From the NCBI GenBank assembly GCA_963676165.1, contig OY781043.1:2542001-2606000 (forward strand): a DNA stretch of 64,000 bases. The letters run 5' to 3'. The DNA is from JAQIBY01 sp963676165 (GTDB lineage Bacteria; Bacteroidota; Bacteroidia; Bacteroidales; ML635J-15). The notes under the pieces were generated by a model. That model searched no databases, had not been told where the DNA came from, and saw only the letters and a list, made by a program, of their open reading frames with translations. Position numbers and translations under genes: made by a program. Shown here piece after piece: positions 42,505 to 52,141 of this stretch (the first letter of the stretch is position 1; each line of letters begins with the position of its first letter).

Positions 42505-44478
42505 ATGAAAAAATTATCCATCGTTATTGTCAACTACAATGTCAAGCATTTTCTTGAACAATGCCTGCATTCTGTCAATCGGGCAATTCAGTCAATTGAT
42601 ACAGAAGTGTTTGTCGTTGACAATAACTCGGTGGATGGCTCCTGCGCAATGATGCACGAGAAATTTCCGGACATTCAACTCATAGAAAACAAAGTAAATC
42701 TGGGTTTTTCAAAAGCAAACAATCAAGCCATAAAGCTAGCAGAAGGCGAATACGTACTGCTTTTAAACCCTGACACCATTGTCGAAGAAGACACATTTAC
42801 AAAGATTATCACTTATATGGATGATCATAAAGATGTCGGAGGTCTTGGTGTCAAAATGATTGACGGAAAAGGACAATTTCTTCCCGAAAGTAAACGCGGA
42901 CTACCAACACCAAAAGTTGCGTTTTACAAAATTTTCGGACTGTCTTCCATCTTTAAGAAATCGAAAAAATTCGGACAGTACCACCTGTCCTATCTCGATA
43001 AAGATGAGATTCATGATGTGGATGTACTTTCCGGAGCATTCATGTTTATGCGTAAAGAAACACTGGACAAAGTTGGCTTACTTGACGAACAGTTTTTTAT
43101 GTATGGTGAAGACATTGATCTCTCATATCGCATACAGCTGGGAGGATACAAAAATGTCTATTTCCCGAAAACCCGCATCATACATTACAAAGGTGAAAGC
43201 ACAAAAAAGGGAAGCATTAACTATGTGAGAATTTTTTATCAGGCAATGATCATCTTTGCCAACAAACACTTTTCACAAAAAAATGCCAAACTATATGCAA
43301 ACATCATCAACCTAGCAATCTATTTTCGAGCTGCTTTGGCAATCATTGTTCGATTTTTTAAACGTGCTTTACTCCCAGCTATCGATGCTTTACTTATTTG
43401 GTTTGGATTTTACTTCATCACTCCAATTTGGGAGGTGTACAAATTCGGAACAGAAAACTATTATCCTGACGACTTTCTTTATTACGCAGTTCCTGCATAC
43501 GCACTGGTTTGGTTGATCACGCTATACATGAGTGGTGGTTACGACAAACCACTGAAAGTATGGAAACTCTTGCGAGGGATTCTATTAGGAACCATGAGTA
43601 TTCTGGTATTCTACTCGCTTTTACCCGAAACGTACAGATATTCAAGAGCTTTGCTATTAATTGGCTCCAGTTTTGTGTTCATCACCATTCCGTTAATGCG
43701 ATTTCTCGGAAGCAAACTGAAATTTACCAACATCGAACTTTTTAGCAACCGCAGAAAACGCATAGTTTTGGTTGGTTCCAAAGGCGAAATTGGACGTATA
43801 GAAAATCTCATTGAGCAATCTGGTGTGATAGATCCCGATATGGTCGGACATGTCGCTGATAATGGTAAAAAAGAAAACGGTTTCTTCCTTGGGGAACTCT
43901 CACAGCTTGACGAAATCATTAAAATCCACAAAGTAGATGAAATTATTTTTTGTGCTAAGGACATCAAGTCGCAAAAGATTATTTCGACAATGTTAAAATT
44001 ATCCGATTTGCGTGTGGCCTTTAAAATTGCAACTCCTGATGGCATTTCAGTCATTGGAAGCAACAGCATTAACACGGCAGGAGATTTGTACAGCCTGCAA
44101 ATCAACACCATTGTAACAACCCAAAACAAACGCAAAAAGCGCATTATTGATGTCAGCATTAGCCTAATCATTTTAGCCTTTTTGCCAATTTTCATGTTGC
44201 TGACCCGTTCATTTTGGGGAATTATTAGCAATCTGTTTCTCGTTTTATTTGGCATTAAATCATGGGTAGGTTACGCAGATTCCGGAAACAAAGACGATCA
44301 TCGCATACCTCGAATTAAAAAAGGCATTATTTCAACTGCCACACCATACCGCAAAAAGGAGCTTGCAAAAGAAAAAATAGCAAGGCTTAATCTCCTTTAT
44401 GCCAAGGACTATAAAATGAATCACGACCTAAATATCATATTAAAATCCATACCATGTCTGGGACAGAAAAAAACATAA
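42505..44478 (+). CDS. Membrane glycosyltransferase (GT2) with C-terminal sugar-nucleotide-like region
   Basis: The 657-residue protein has an N-terminal GT-A domain (about 1-240) with SIVIVNYNVKHFLEQCL, the metal-binding LLLNPDT and SGAFMFMRKETLDKVGLLDEQFF. Membrane spans lie at about 268-300, 325-350 and 360-400. A Rossmann-like region follows (KRIVLVGSKGEIGRIE, about 415-530) resembling the CoA/NAD-binding domains before undecaprenyl-phosphate sugar transferases, and then two more hydrophobic spans near 555-590. It probably builds cell-surface polysaccharide. It overlaps the GNAT gene by 25 nt. Confidence 0.82.
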   Translation: MKKLSIVIVNYNVKHFLEQCLHSVNRAIQSIDTEVFVVDNNSVDGSCAMMHEKFPDIQLIENKVNLGFSKANNQAIKLAEGEYVLLLNPDTIVEEDTFTKIITYMDDHKDVGGLGVKMIDGKGQFLPESKRGLPTPKVAFYKIFGLSSIFKKSKKFGQYHLSYLDKDEIHDVDVLSGAFMFMRKETLDKVGLLDEQFFMYGEDIDLSYRIQLGGYKNVYFPKTRIIHYKGESTKKGSINYVRIFYQAMIIFANKHFSQKNAKLYANIINLAIYFRAALAIIVRFFKRALLPAIDALLIWFGFYFITPIWEVYKFGTENYYPDDFLYYAVPAYALVWLITLYMSGGYDKPLKVWKLLRGILLGTMSILVFYSLLPETYRYSRALLLIGSSFVFITIPLMRFLGSKLKFTNIELFSNRRKRIVLVGSKGEIGRIENLIEQSGVIDPDMVGHVADNGKKENGFFLGELSQLDEIIKIHKVDEIIFCAKDIKSQKIISTMLKLSDLRVAFKIATPDGISVIGSNSINTAGDLYSLQINTIVTTQNKRKKRIIDVSISLIILAFLPIFMLLTRSFWGIISNLFLVLFGIKSWVGYADSGNKDDHRIPRIKKGIISTATPYRKKELAKEKIARLNLLYAKDYKMNHDLNIILKSIPCLGQKKT

Positions 44479-44975
44479 AGCTTAGAGCCCTGGAGCCCGA
44501 GGACATTGACCTGCTATACACTTGGGAAAATGACGAAAAGCACTGGGAAGTAAGCAACACACACCTGCCTTTTTCTAAAGCCATACTTTCTGAATACATT
44601 AAAAATGCACAAACTGACATTTATACAACCGGACAACTGCGTTTGGTCATTCAACTAGAATGCGAAAAAAAAGCCATAGGATTTGTGGACTTGTTTGATT
44701 TTGATCCTTTCCACCAGAGAGCTGGCATTGGCATTCTGATTAGCGAAGCATACAGACAACAATCCTATGCCACCATGACACTGCAAAAAATCATAGATTA
44801 CGGCTTCAATCATCTCGGATTGCATCAGCTATATTGCAACATCACTCCTGACAACACAGCATCTGTACGTTTATTTGAATCGCTCGGATTTTCACTTTGC
44901 GGCACAAAAAAAGACTGGATTCGCACCACGAAAGGCTTCAAAGACGAGTGTATGTATCAGGTGGTTCGAGGTTAA
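44454..44975 (+). CDS. GNAT-family acetyltransferase (RimJ/SpeG-like)
   Basis: The 173-residue Acetyltransf_3-type enzyme has IKLRALEPEDIDLLYTWEND at the start, QRAGIGILISEAYRQQSYAT as the acetyl-CoA loop, and YCNITPDNTASVRLFESLGF as motif B. These features fit RimJ- and SpeG-like proteins; the acceptor is unknown. It starts inside the 3' end of the glycosyltransferase gene, in a different frame. Confidence 0.88.
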   Translation: MSGTEKNIKLRALEPEDIDLLYTWENDEKHWEVSNTHLPFSKAILSEYIKNAQTDIYTTGQLRLVIQLECEKKAIGFVDLFDFDPFHQRAGIGILISEAYRQQSYATMTLQKIIDYGFNHLGLHQLYCNITPDNTASVRLFESLGFSLCGTKKDWIRTTKGFKDECMYQVVRG

Positions 44976-45108
44976 AGGTTCGATGTTAGCACAGAATAGT
45001 TGACTGAGGTTGCAGGCGGTAGCCGCAAGGTAGGCAACGGTTATAAGTTAGCAAAACACTTTCAGCTGCGAACGTAGTGAGGAGCAACTTTTTTACTAAC
45101 TTTGAATC

Positions 45109-46008
45109 ATGAAACTACTTATTACAGGAAGCAATGGATTAACCGGGCAAGCAATATTGCGAGTGGCAAACCATCACAACTCTATCGAAATCATTGCGAC
45201 ATCCAAACAACCTAATCGTTCCCCTTATCCCATAAAATTTGAATTACTCGACATCACACGAAAAGAGAATCTCAACTACTTACTTGATTTATATCAACCA
45301 AATGCAGTAATTCATACCGCTGCTATCAGTCAAATTGACAACTGCGAAAAAGACAAGATTGCCTGTCATCAGATAAACTACGAAGCTGTTGAGAATCTAG
45401 CAGAAGCCTGTGCATCACGACACATTTTTCTTGTACATATGAGCAGCGACTTTGTCTTTGAAGGCAATAGTCAAATTCCGTATAAAACATGGGACAAACG
45501 AAATCCTTTGAATTATTATGGAGAATGCAAATTAAAAGCAGAAGATGCGCTCATCGAATCAGCTTGCAAACACGCTATTGTACGTACAGCACTCATATAT
45601 GACTACCCACAGAACATAAGTCGCAACAACATCTTCCGCTGGATATTTGACTCCCTTACGGATAAAAAAAGCATTAAGTTAGTGGACGATCAATTTCGCA
45701 CTCCCACTTATGTGGATGATCTGGCAGAAAGTCTCATTCAAATCGCAAAATCACAGAAAGAAGGCATTTGGCATGTTTGTGGTGAAGAACAGATTTCAGT
45801 TTATCATTTTGGTTTGCGCATAGCAGAGCATTTCCACCTCGATAAAAATCTTATTTCTCCAGTTAGTTCAAGCAGCTTACAACAAGCAGCTAGACGACCA
45901 GCTAAAACTTACCTAGACATTCGGGAAATTTTGGCAGAAATTCAACATATTCCAAACAACATTTCACAGGCTTTTTCTGTTATAGAATCACGTATAAGAA
46001 CAAACTAA
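45109..46008 (+). CDS. SDR-family sugar-nucleotide reductase (RmlD-like)
   Basis: The 299-residue NAD(P)-dependent reductase has the Rossmann loop GSNGLTGQAIL (about 7-17), NAVIHTAAISQIDNCEKD, the catalytic Y-x3-K in YYGECKLKAE, and TPTYVDDLAESL in the substrate domain. This is the layout of dTDP-4-dehydrorhamnose reductase and its relatives. It may act in surface polysaccharide synthesis with the nearby glycosyltransferase. The 133 bp before it show no gene. Confidence 0.88.
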   Translation: MKLLITGSNGLTGQAILRVANHHNSIEIIATSKQPNRSPYPIKFELLDITRKENLNYLLDLYQPNAVIHTAAISQIDNCEKDKIACHQINYEAVENLAEACASRHIFLVHMSSDFVFEGNSQIPYKTWDKRNPLNYYGECKLKAEDALIESACKHAIVRTALIYDYPQNISRNNIFRWIFDSLTDKKSIKLVDDQFRTPTYVDDLAESLIQIAKSQKEGIWHVCGEEQISVYHFGLRIAEHFHLDKNLISPVSSSSLQQAARRPAKTYLDIREILAEIQHIPNNISQAFSVIESRIRTN

Positions 46009-46009
46009 A

Positions 46010-46498
46010 ATGCAGCTGCTAATTGCAATATCGCTTTTCTTTTCATTTATGCATCCTGTGCATGTCTCTTTCACCAATATTGAATACATGGAAGAGTCGC
46101 AGGAAATACAAATTGCAAGCAGAGTTTTCTGGGACGATGTTGAAACATCCATCAATCAGCAATTTGACGTTAAACTAAATCTGGGAAGCGAAGCACAACA
46201 CCCCGAATATGAAGAATTTATCCGGCTTTGGTTTGCAAATAATTTGCGTATCACAATTGATGGTAAAATCATCCCACCCGAAAACGTAAAACTTGAGCAC
46301 ATAGACATGGGTGCAGTGGACATGCTTGTCAACTTAAGCTTTGATAGTGAAAAACCAGCAAGCATGAAAGTAGAAAACCAATTGTTATGTGACTTATTTG
46401 CAGATCAATCCAACCTGGTGATACTAGCAATTAATGAAAAGCAGGAAAGTTTTAGTTTGACAGCTGAAAATAATGTGATAACTTTGGAGATAGAATGA
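46010..46498 (+). CDS. DUF6702-family exported protein
   Basis: The 162-residue protein has a signal-like N-terminus (MQLLIAISLFFSFMHPVHVS). The strand-rich body, SFTNIEYMEESQEIQIASRV with FWDDVETSI, fits DUF6702, a family of small periplasmic Bacteroidota proteins of unknown function, often encoded next to zinc or peptidase genes. It overlaps the next gene by 4 nt, forming a unit with a T9SS type B protein and a TPR protein. Confidence 0.75.
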   Translation: MQLLIAISLFFSFMHPVHVSFTNIEYMEESQEIQIASRVFWDDVETSINQQFDVKLNLGSEAQHPEYEEFIRLWFANNLRITIDGKIIPPENVKLEHIDMGAVDMLVNLSFDSEKPASMKVENQLLCDLFADQSNLVILAINEKQESFSLTAENNVITLEIE

Positions 46499-49125
46499 AA
46501 CGAATTTGCACATACCTCTTTCTAGCCTTTTTATTGACAGGCATTTGGAACAAATCCATGGCAACACATAATCGTGCTGGGGAAATTACCTATGTGCAAT
46601 TGTCTGAGTTGACTTACAAGGTAACTATCATTACTTACACTGCAACTGGTCCGGGATGGACAGCTGATCGTCCGGAATTGGAAATTTTCTGGGGCGATAA
46701 CACAAGCAGTATTTTACCTCGAAATGAAAAAGTTCAATTAGCAGGTTATTACCAGCGAAATCGCTATCAGGGAACACATACATTCCCTGGTCCGGGGATT
46801 TATGAATTGGTTGTTGAAGATCCGAACAGAAATCAAGGGGTTGGTAACATCCCCAACTCCGTGAACGTGGTTTTCAGTATATCTACCATACTGCAAATCA
46901 GTGCGGAGGAAGGAACGAACAACACACCTGTACTCACGCAACCGCCAATTGATAAAGCCGCAGTTGGTCAAATATTTATCCATAATCCCGGAGCTTTTGA
47001 TCCTGATGGAGACAGCTTAAGTTATATGATGGATATTTGTCGTGGCGAAAATGGCGAACCTATTGAGGGTTACAGCCTCCCCCCTGCCTCAAACAGCATA
47101 ACGGTGAATGCTGTCAATGGCGATTTAGTTTGGGACAGACCAACAACTGTCGGGGTGTACAATATTGCTATCCGAATTGAAGAATGGAGAAACGGACATA
47201 AAATCGGACAAATTATTCGCGACATGCAAATTGAAGTGTATGAGTCCGATGACAATCCACCAGTTATCAATGCAGACGACAAACATTGCGTAGAAGCCGA
47301 CTCCCTGCTTGAATTGACAATTCCTGCAACCGATGTCGATGGTGACAATATTGTCATGTCTGCGTATGGAGCCCCATTTTTAATCCCTGACTCTTACGCT
47401 GTATTCGATTACGAAGATTTTGGAAATGGTAGCGCTGAAGGAAACTTTGTCTGGCAAACTTTGTGCGATTATGTCAGACGCCAGCCATACATTGTCAACT
47501 TTAAAGCTCAAGACGATGCCTCCCCAATTAATTTGGTGGACATAAAAAACGTGAGCATTTACGTCATTGGTCCGAAAACTGAAATCACAGACATAACATC
47601 AACCACGAACAGCATTACCCTTAGCTGGATACCAAATCATTGCTCCAATGTGGTATCATATGACATTTACCGTCACACCCAGTCTGTCGATTGGACACCG
47701 GGAGAATGTGACACCGGAATACCTGATAGTTTGGGATATCAGCTTGTCGGAAATGTGGAAGGGCATATTGCATCAAGTTTCCTGGATAACAACAATGGAG
47801 AAGGCTTACCGCAAGGATACACGTATTGCTACCGTATTGTTGCCCGTTTCCCGGATGGGGCAGAATCTTATGCCAGTGATGAAATTTGCACCGAGCTCAT
47901 CCGTGGCGTTCCAACCATCACCAATGTCTCGGTAGAAAACACAGATGAAACCAATGGGGAAATCTATCTGGCCTGGTCTAAACCAACAGAATTTGATCCG
48001 GTTGAATTCCCAGGACCATATCATTACCTCATTTACCATTCTGTAGGGCAATGGGGTGAAAATCTTCAACTTATCGACTCGACAACCAATATCAATGACA
48101 CGATTTACAACCACACAAGCATTGATACAAGAACTCAAAGCCACTCCTATTTGGTGGAAATGTGGAATAATGAAGCCGGAAATAGGGTCTTAATTGGAAC
48201 ACCTCATGTCGCATCTTCCATTTTCCTTGAAATTGAGGCTGGAGACAACAAACTGAATCTCAATGCAACCAAAAATGTCCCCTGGCAAAATACCGAATAC
48301 AGCATTTTCAGAGAAAACCTGTCAAGCATGAGTTTTGACTCCATCGGAACATCTACAGATGAGTTTTTTACTGACAGCCTGCTAGTTAACGGCAAAGAAT
48401 ATTGCTATAAAGTGCGAAGTACAGGGGCTTACAGTTCAGATGGGTTTGTGAATCCTATCGTCAACTGGTCACAAATAAATTGCGGAACCCCTGTTGACAC
48501 ATTACCTCCATGTCCCCCAGATTTCGATGTGGTATCGGCATGTGACAGTCTCTACAATGAAATTTCCTGGACTATACCCGATTCCTGCAAAAACGATGTG
48601 TACCATTATCGCATTTACTTTGCACCGGCATTAGAAACTGAAATGGAAATCCTTGATAGCATTCCTGCAGCATTCAACCAAATGAGCTATAAACATTATC
48701 CGAAACAAAGTATGGCAGGATGTTACTTTGTCACTGCAGTAGACTCATTTTATAACGAATCAACCTTTCCAGCCAAACAATGTGTGGACAATTGCTCCTA
48801 CTACGAATTGCCAAATATTTTCACTCCAAACGGAGACAACATCAACGATTTTTATCATCCTAAAATGCCGTATTACTTTGTCAGTCATGTTGATATGAAG
48901 ATTTTCAACCGCTGGGGACAACTGCTTTTCGAAACGGATGATCCGGACATTATGTGGGATGGTCGAATTCAGAAAAACAACCGCATGGTTTCTCCGGGAG
49001 TGTATTATTACAGCTGCGAAGTGTACGAATATCGCCTCACAGGAATTGAAGCCAGACATTTGCATGGTTTTATTCACGTGTACCCAGATAAAAACTCGTC
49101 GGGATTACCGGCACAAAGCGAATGA
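46495..49125 (+). CDS. T9SS type B (gliding-associated C-terminal domain) secreted protein
   Basis: The 876-residue protein has a signal peptide (about 1-23, ending KSMA), followed by THNRAGEITYVQLSELTYKV, as in gliding-associated surface proteins. FN3 and Ig-like repeats cover about 125-770. The C-terminal CHU_C domain (about 785-876) is clear: LPNIFTPNGDNINDFYHP, KIFNRWGQLLFET, MWDG and SPGVYYYSCEVY. This domain directs secretion by T9SS and is retained or processed at the surface. The TPR gene overlaps the stop (ATGATG). Confidence 0.9.
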   Translation: MKRICTYLFLAFLLTGIWNKSMATHNRAGEITYVQLSELTYKVTIITYTATGPGWTADRPELEIFWGDNTSSILPRNEKVQLAGYYQRNRYQGTHTFPGPGIYELVVEDPNRNQGVGNIPNSVNVVFSISTILQISAEEGTNNTPVLTQPPIDKAAVGQIFIHNPGAFDPDGDSLSYMMDICRGENGEPIEGYSLPPASNSITVNAVNGDLVWDRPTTVGVYNIAIRIEEWRNGHKIGQIIRDMQIEVYESDDNPPVINADDKHCVEADSLLELTIPATDVDGDNIVMSAYGAPFLIPDSYAVFDYEDFGNGSAEGNFVWQTLCDYVRRQPYIVNFKAQDDASPINLVDIKNVSIYVIGPKTEITDITSTTNSITLSWIPNHCSNVVSYDIYRHTQSVDWTPGECDTGIPDSLGYQLVGNVEGHIASSFLDNNNGEGLPQGYTYCYRIVARFPDGAESYASDEICTELIRGVPTITNVSVENTDETNGEIYLAWSKPTEFDPVEFPGPYHYLIYHSVGQWGENLQLIDSTTNINDTIYNHTSIDTRTQSHSYLVEMWNNEAGNRVLIGTPHVASSIFLEIEAGDNKLNLNATKNVPWQNTEYSIFRENLSSMSFDSIGTSTDEFFTDSLLVNGKEYCYKVRSTGAYSSDGFVNPIVNWSQINCGTPVDTLPPCPPDFDVVSACDSLYNEISWTIPDSCKNDVYHYRIYFAPALETEMEILDSIPAAFNQMSYKHYPKQSMAGCYFVTAVDSFYNESTFPAKQCVDNCSYYELPNIFTPNGDNINDFYHPKMPYYFVSHVDMKIFNRWGQLLFETDDPDIMWDGRIQKNNRMVSPGVYYYSCEVYEYRLTGIEARHLHGFIHVYPDKNSSGLPAQSE

Positions 49126-50306
49126 TGAAACGATGCATCCATATTGCCCTTGCGATTTTGCTTAGCGTACCAGCTTTTGCACAACATCAAGATGTGTTTT
49201 TCGAGTTGCTTTCTGAAGCAAAATCATCGGACACACAACTTACTATTTCTCAACATGAGCAAGTGCTCAGAGAGAATGAAAAACTGGCAAAAAACCTTTG
49301 TTTCGCTTTGGATGAGATTGATGCAAACCAGACAATCTTCCACATTGCAAACTTGCACCAAAACAAGCCTTGGGCAAGCTATTATTTGGCGAGAGAAGCT
49401 GCTTTGAACGGAAATGCTGAAACAGCTTGTCAATTCTTGAGAAAACATCTGGAAAGCACTCAGCGTTTTCCCCGTTCGACCATTCGATCATGCGATGATT
49501 TTAAGTCCATTACCAACAGCAAAGCTTGGAACACACTTTGGGCAAATGATTTTTATAAAAATGCTGAATTACGGTATGAAACGGCTTGCAATTATTTCGA
49601 AAATGCCGATTACACATGGGCTTTGGATGAAATTAACGCTCTGATTGAGGATTTTCCGACACGCCATACATATTATGCGTTAAAAGCTAAGATTTTTCTG
49701 GCTCAGGAACAGTATAATCCGGCACTATGGAATATTGAAAAAGCCTTGGAAGGAAGCGCACGAAATGCAGAATACTATTTAATTTCTGCTCAGACTTTGG
49801 CAAAGTTAAACCGTAAAAACAAAGCCATTTCAGCATTGGAATCCGCAGAAAAACTCAACCCTTACCAAAGCAATGCCATTAAGTTGGATGTTGAGCTTTC
49901 ATGGCAACTTGGAAACACTAAGCGAACCATAAACAAGGCTGAAAACTACTTGCGCTATTTTGATGATACTAAGGTTCAATACATGCTCGCCGATGCCAAA
50001 AACGTGCAAGGAGATTATACCGACGCAATACGTTTGATGAATAAGGTATTGGAAAAAGATCAGTCGCAACCTGCGTATTTTGTGGTGAGAGCCGATGCAT
50101 TCAGAGGTACACGCTTATGGCAAAATGCAATGAAAGATTACTCTATGGCTTTGGACTTAGAGCCCAACCAACCGGAAGTTTACATTCATTTTGGCATTTG
50201 CCGTTTCGAAAGTGGAGACCGTGATGGAGCATGCTATTTATGGAAACGCGCCTTGCATTACAAGCATCCAGAAGCCAACCAATATCTTTACGAGTGGTGC
50301 GAATAA
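49122..50306 (+). CDS. Exported TPR-repeat protein
   Basis: The 394-residue protein has a signal peptide (about 1-19, ending AFAQ) and tetratricopeptide repeats across about 130-390 (NADYTWALDEINALIEDFPT, NPALWNIEKALEGSARNAEY, WQNAMKDYSMALDLEPNQPE). It should bind other proteins in the periplasm, perhaps the T9SS type B protein encoded just before it. The last conserved block is FGICRFESGDRDGACYLW, a Sel1-like ending. Confidence 0.85.
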   Translation: MMKRCIHIALAILLSVPAFAQHQDVFFELLSEAKSSDTQLTISQHEQVLRENEKLAKNLCFALDEIDANQTIFHIANLHQNKPWASYYLAREAALNGNAETACQFLRKHLESTQRFPRSTIRSCDDFKSITNSKAWNTLWANDFYKNAELRYETACNYFENADYTWALDEINALIEDFPTRHTYYALKAKIFLAQEQYNPALWNIEKALEGSARNAEYYLISAQTLAKLNRKNKAISALESAEKLNPYQSNAIKLDVELSWQLGNTKRTINKAENYLRYFDDTKVQYMLADAKNVQGDYTDAIRLMNKVLEKDQSQPAYFVVRADAFRGTRLWQNAMKDYSMALDLEPNQPEVYIHFGICRFESGDRDGACYLWKRALHYKHPEANQYLYEWCE

Positions 50307-50330
50307 GATAGTGTGAAGGATAAAAACACG

Positions 50331-50554
50331 ACTTCATTGGCAAATTCCAGCTTTCCCAAGCACACAAACACTCTAAACACACACAAAATACAAGAACAGG
50401 CCTGATTTTTGACATAGTTTTGAAAGTTTTTTCACGAAATCACTTTGCTTTTCATCGATTTTACTTACCTTTGAAAAGACAAGACAGCAAAAACCTGTGG
50501 GTATTTAACCAATATTGGGGAATATTAGGGGGTTTGTTAGGGGATAGATGAGTT
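50331..50554 (+). promoter_or_regulatory. attI-like repeat with built-in promoter, copy 2
   Basis: This copy shares with copy 3 a long upstream portion (TTGGCAAATTCCAGCTTTCC region, then TTTTGACATAGTTTTGAAA). It has the promoter TTG, ATCGATTTT and TTACCTTTG near 50447-50476, the leader with AAAAACC/GGGGGTTT pairing, and the tail GGGGATAGATGAGTT. Similarity to the other copies ends at GTT (50552-50554). It lies 25 bp past the TPR gene. The next bases, GTTGTAAAC, have no complementary attC box that I could find before copy 3, so the cassette end here may be lost. Confidence 0.6.
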
Positions 50555-50743
50555 GTAAACAATTTACCGACGATGAACTGTGGTTATGTATCAATGTCAT
50601 TAAAAAAACACGTAACCAGATTGTTTTTTTAATGAGCCGAAGAACAATAAATAACCTATCATTTGACGATTAAATTTGAAGTTTGAGAGGAAACTACCAT
50701 TAATTAAACTTACGAATTTTTAGCAACCATTAAAATATAAATT
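50555..50743. other. Spacer between attI-like copy 2 and the first gene
   Basis: No gene is seen in 189 bp. It begins with ACAATTTACCGACG (50559-50572), which resembles the right arm of attC-like sites 2 and 4 (ACAATTTACCGTT) but with GAC in place of GTT, so it may be a worn fragment of such a site. A hairpin, AAAAAAACA...TGTTTTTTT-like, occurs near 50600-50632. Confidence 0.4.
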
Positions 50744-51511
50744 ATGCTTTCAAAAATAGAATGTGTTCAAGCAATTAAAAAATGGGAAACTGTAAGGTGC
50801 GAATACTTAAAAGTTGAAAAGTTAATTAATCCTACTTTTGCATTTAACTTTAGTCAAAAAAATTGTGATTGGCTTAATAAAAACAATGACAATAGCATGT
50901 TTCATACCTACATTGGAGTTCATGACGGAAAACTTATCTTAATAGTTGTCCCCTTAGACAAAAATGGAAAAGAAATAGATCTTCCTAATTATCTAACATC
51001 AACACTAAGTCCGTTAAAAAATGACATAATCTTAGAAGAAGTTGATGTGACAACCACAATAAAAAAGACAACTCTTTCTAAAAACCTTGAAGTTACTAAA
51101 TACTCCGAAGAAAATTTACTACCAATCTACAACGAACCAATCATTCCGGAAAGAGCTTCTCTTTATGATATAGAAAAATGGAAGAATGAATGTTTGGATT
51201 GGTTTTACTGTGAATGTAACGATTTTAAAGGGAAAAGAATTTTCAGATCCTTTACCGTACCTTTTACCAATATAGCAATAAATGATGAAAAACATGATAA
51301 AGTAAAAGCCATGTTTGGTTTTAAAAACTCTTCAATTTACAAAAGACAAATCCCTGTATTAATTTTTGTAAGAATAGAAAGTCATTCTTCTAATGCGGAA
51401 ATAATTTGCTCGGACAGTATTTCTACTGAATCTGAAACAAATACTAAAGATTATTCTCAGCCTTGTCCTCCTTACTGTAGAAACTCACTAAACTTCAAAA
51501 TATTTAATTGA
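50744..51511 (+). CDS. Protein of unknown function
   Basis: The 255-residue protein has no signal peptide or membrane span. Short recognisable segments are FAFNFSQKNCDWLNKN, IYNEPIIPERASLYDI and a Cys-containing tail, SQPCPPYC, near residues 239-246. I recognise no family. It sits right after attI-like copy 2 and 6 nt before a membrane protein gene, with a two-component system downstream, so it is probably part of an accessory cluster. Confidence 0.65.
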   Translation: MLSKIECVQAIKKWETVRCEYLKVEKLINPTFAFNFSQKNCDWLNKNNDNSMFHTYIGVHDGKLILIVVPLDKNGKEIDLPNYLTSTLSPLKNDIILEEVDVTTTIKKTTLSKNLEVTKYSEENLLPIYNEPIIPERASLYDIEKWKNECLDWFYCECNDFKGKRIFRSFTVPFTNIAINDEKHDKVKAMFGFKNSSIYKRQIPVLIFVRIESHSSNAEIICSDSISTESETNTKDYSQPCPPYCRNSLNFKIFN

Positions 51512-51517
51512 TTAAAA

Positions 51518-52141
51518 ATGACATGTTACTTCCTATCTGTAATTTTATCTAATTGCCTATTAATTGTCGCTTTTATGATAGGGATTTGCAATAAATGTCT
51601 TTTCAATAATAACCAAATCAAATGGTATGTTTGTTTTTTGGGATTTATACTTTTCATAGAAATGACAAATAAACTATTAATTTATGGACTTAAATTAAAC
51701 AATATAAGTTTCACATATCCAGCCTACATAGCTGGAGAGTATTTTATTTTATCTAAATTGTTTATTTCTCATTTAAAATTTTCAAAGAAATGGTTTTTTG
51801 TATCTATATTAATGAGTACAGCCTTGTTTTTGGAAGCATCTGTTTTATGGAATAATAATCATGATTTTACTCAAGGGTATGGCAAAACATTATCTCATTT
51901 AACAATAATCAGTTTGTCAGCTTACCTTCTAATAAAAGGGTTAAAAAAATTAGAAAAATTCAACCCATTTTTAATCGTATACGCTGCTTTATTTCTTTAT
52001 TATACTGTTTCTTTATTATTATTCCTATTAATGGATCAATTAAATGAAAGTAATAGTATTATTTGGTTCATGAATAACATTCTGTTATCAATTTTATATA
52101 GTTGTTCAATTTATACATTTTACCGATTAAAGAAATTGTAA
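51518..52141 (+). CDS. Polytopic membrane protein of unknown function
   Basis: The 207-residue protein has about six hydrophobic spans at residues 5-24, 35-52, 65-80, 90-110, 125-145 and 150-200. It overlaps the histidine kinase frame by 40 nt. The size, the position and the lack of a sensory domain in the kinase suggest it may be the kinase's membrane sensor partner. Confidence 0.6.
   Translation: MTCYFLSVILSNCLLIVAFMIGICNKCLFNNNQIKWYVCFLGFILFIEMTNKLLIYGLKLNNISFTYPAYIAGEYFILSKLFISHLKFSKKWFFVSILMSTALFLEASVLWNNNHDFTQGYGKTLSHLTIISLSAYLLIKGLKKLEKFNPFLIVYAALFLYYTVSLLLFLLMDQLNESNSIIWFMNNILLSILYSCSIYTFYRLKKL

Noticed and set aside
44976..45108. A possible further cassette site before the RmlD-like gene
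   Set aside because: It contains GTTAGC and some short inverted pieces but lacks paired arms, the shared inner block and matching boxes.
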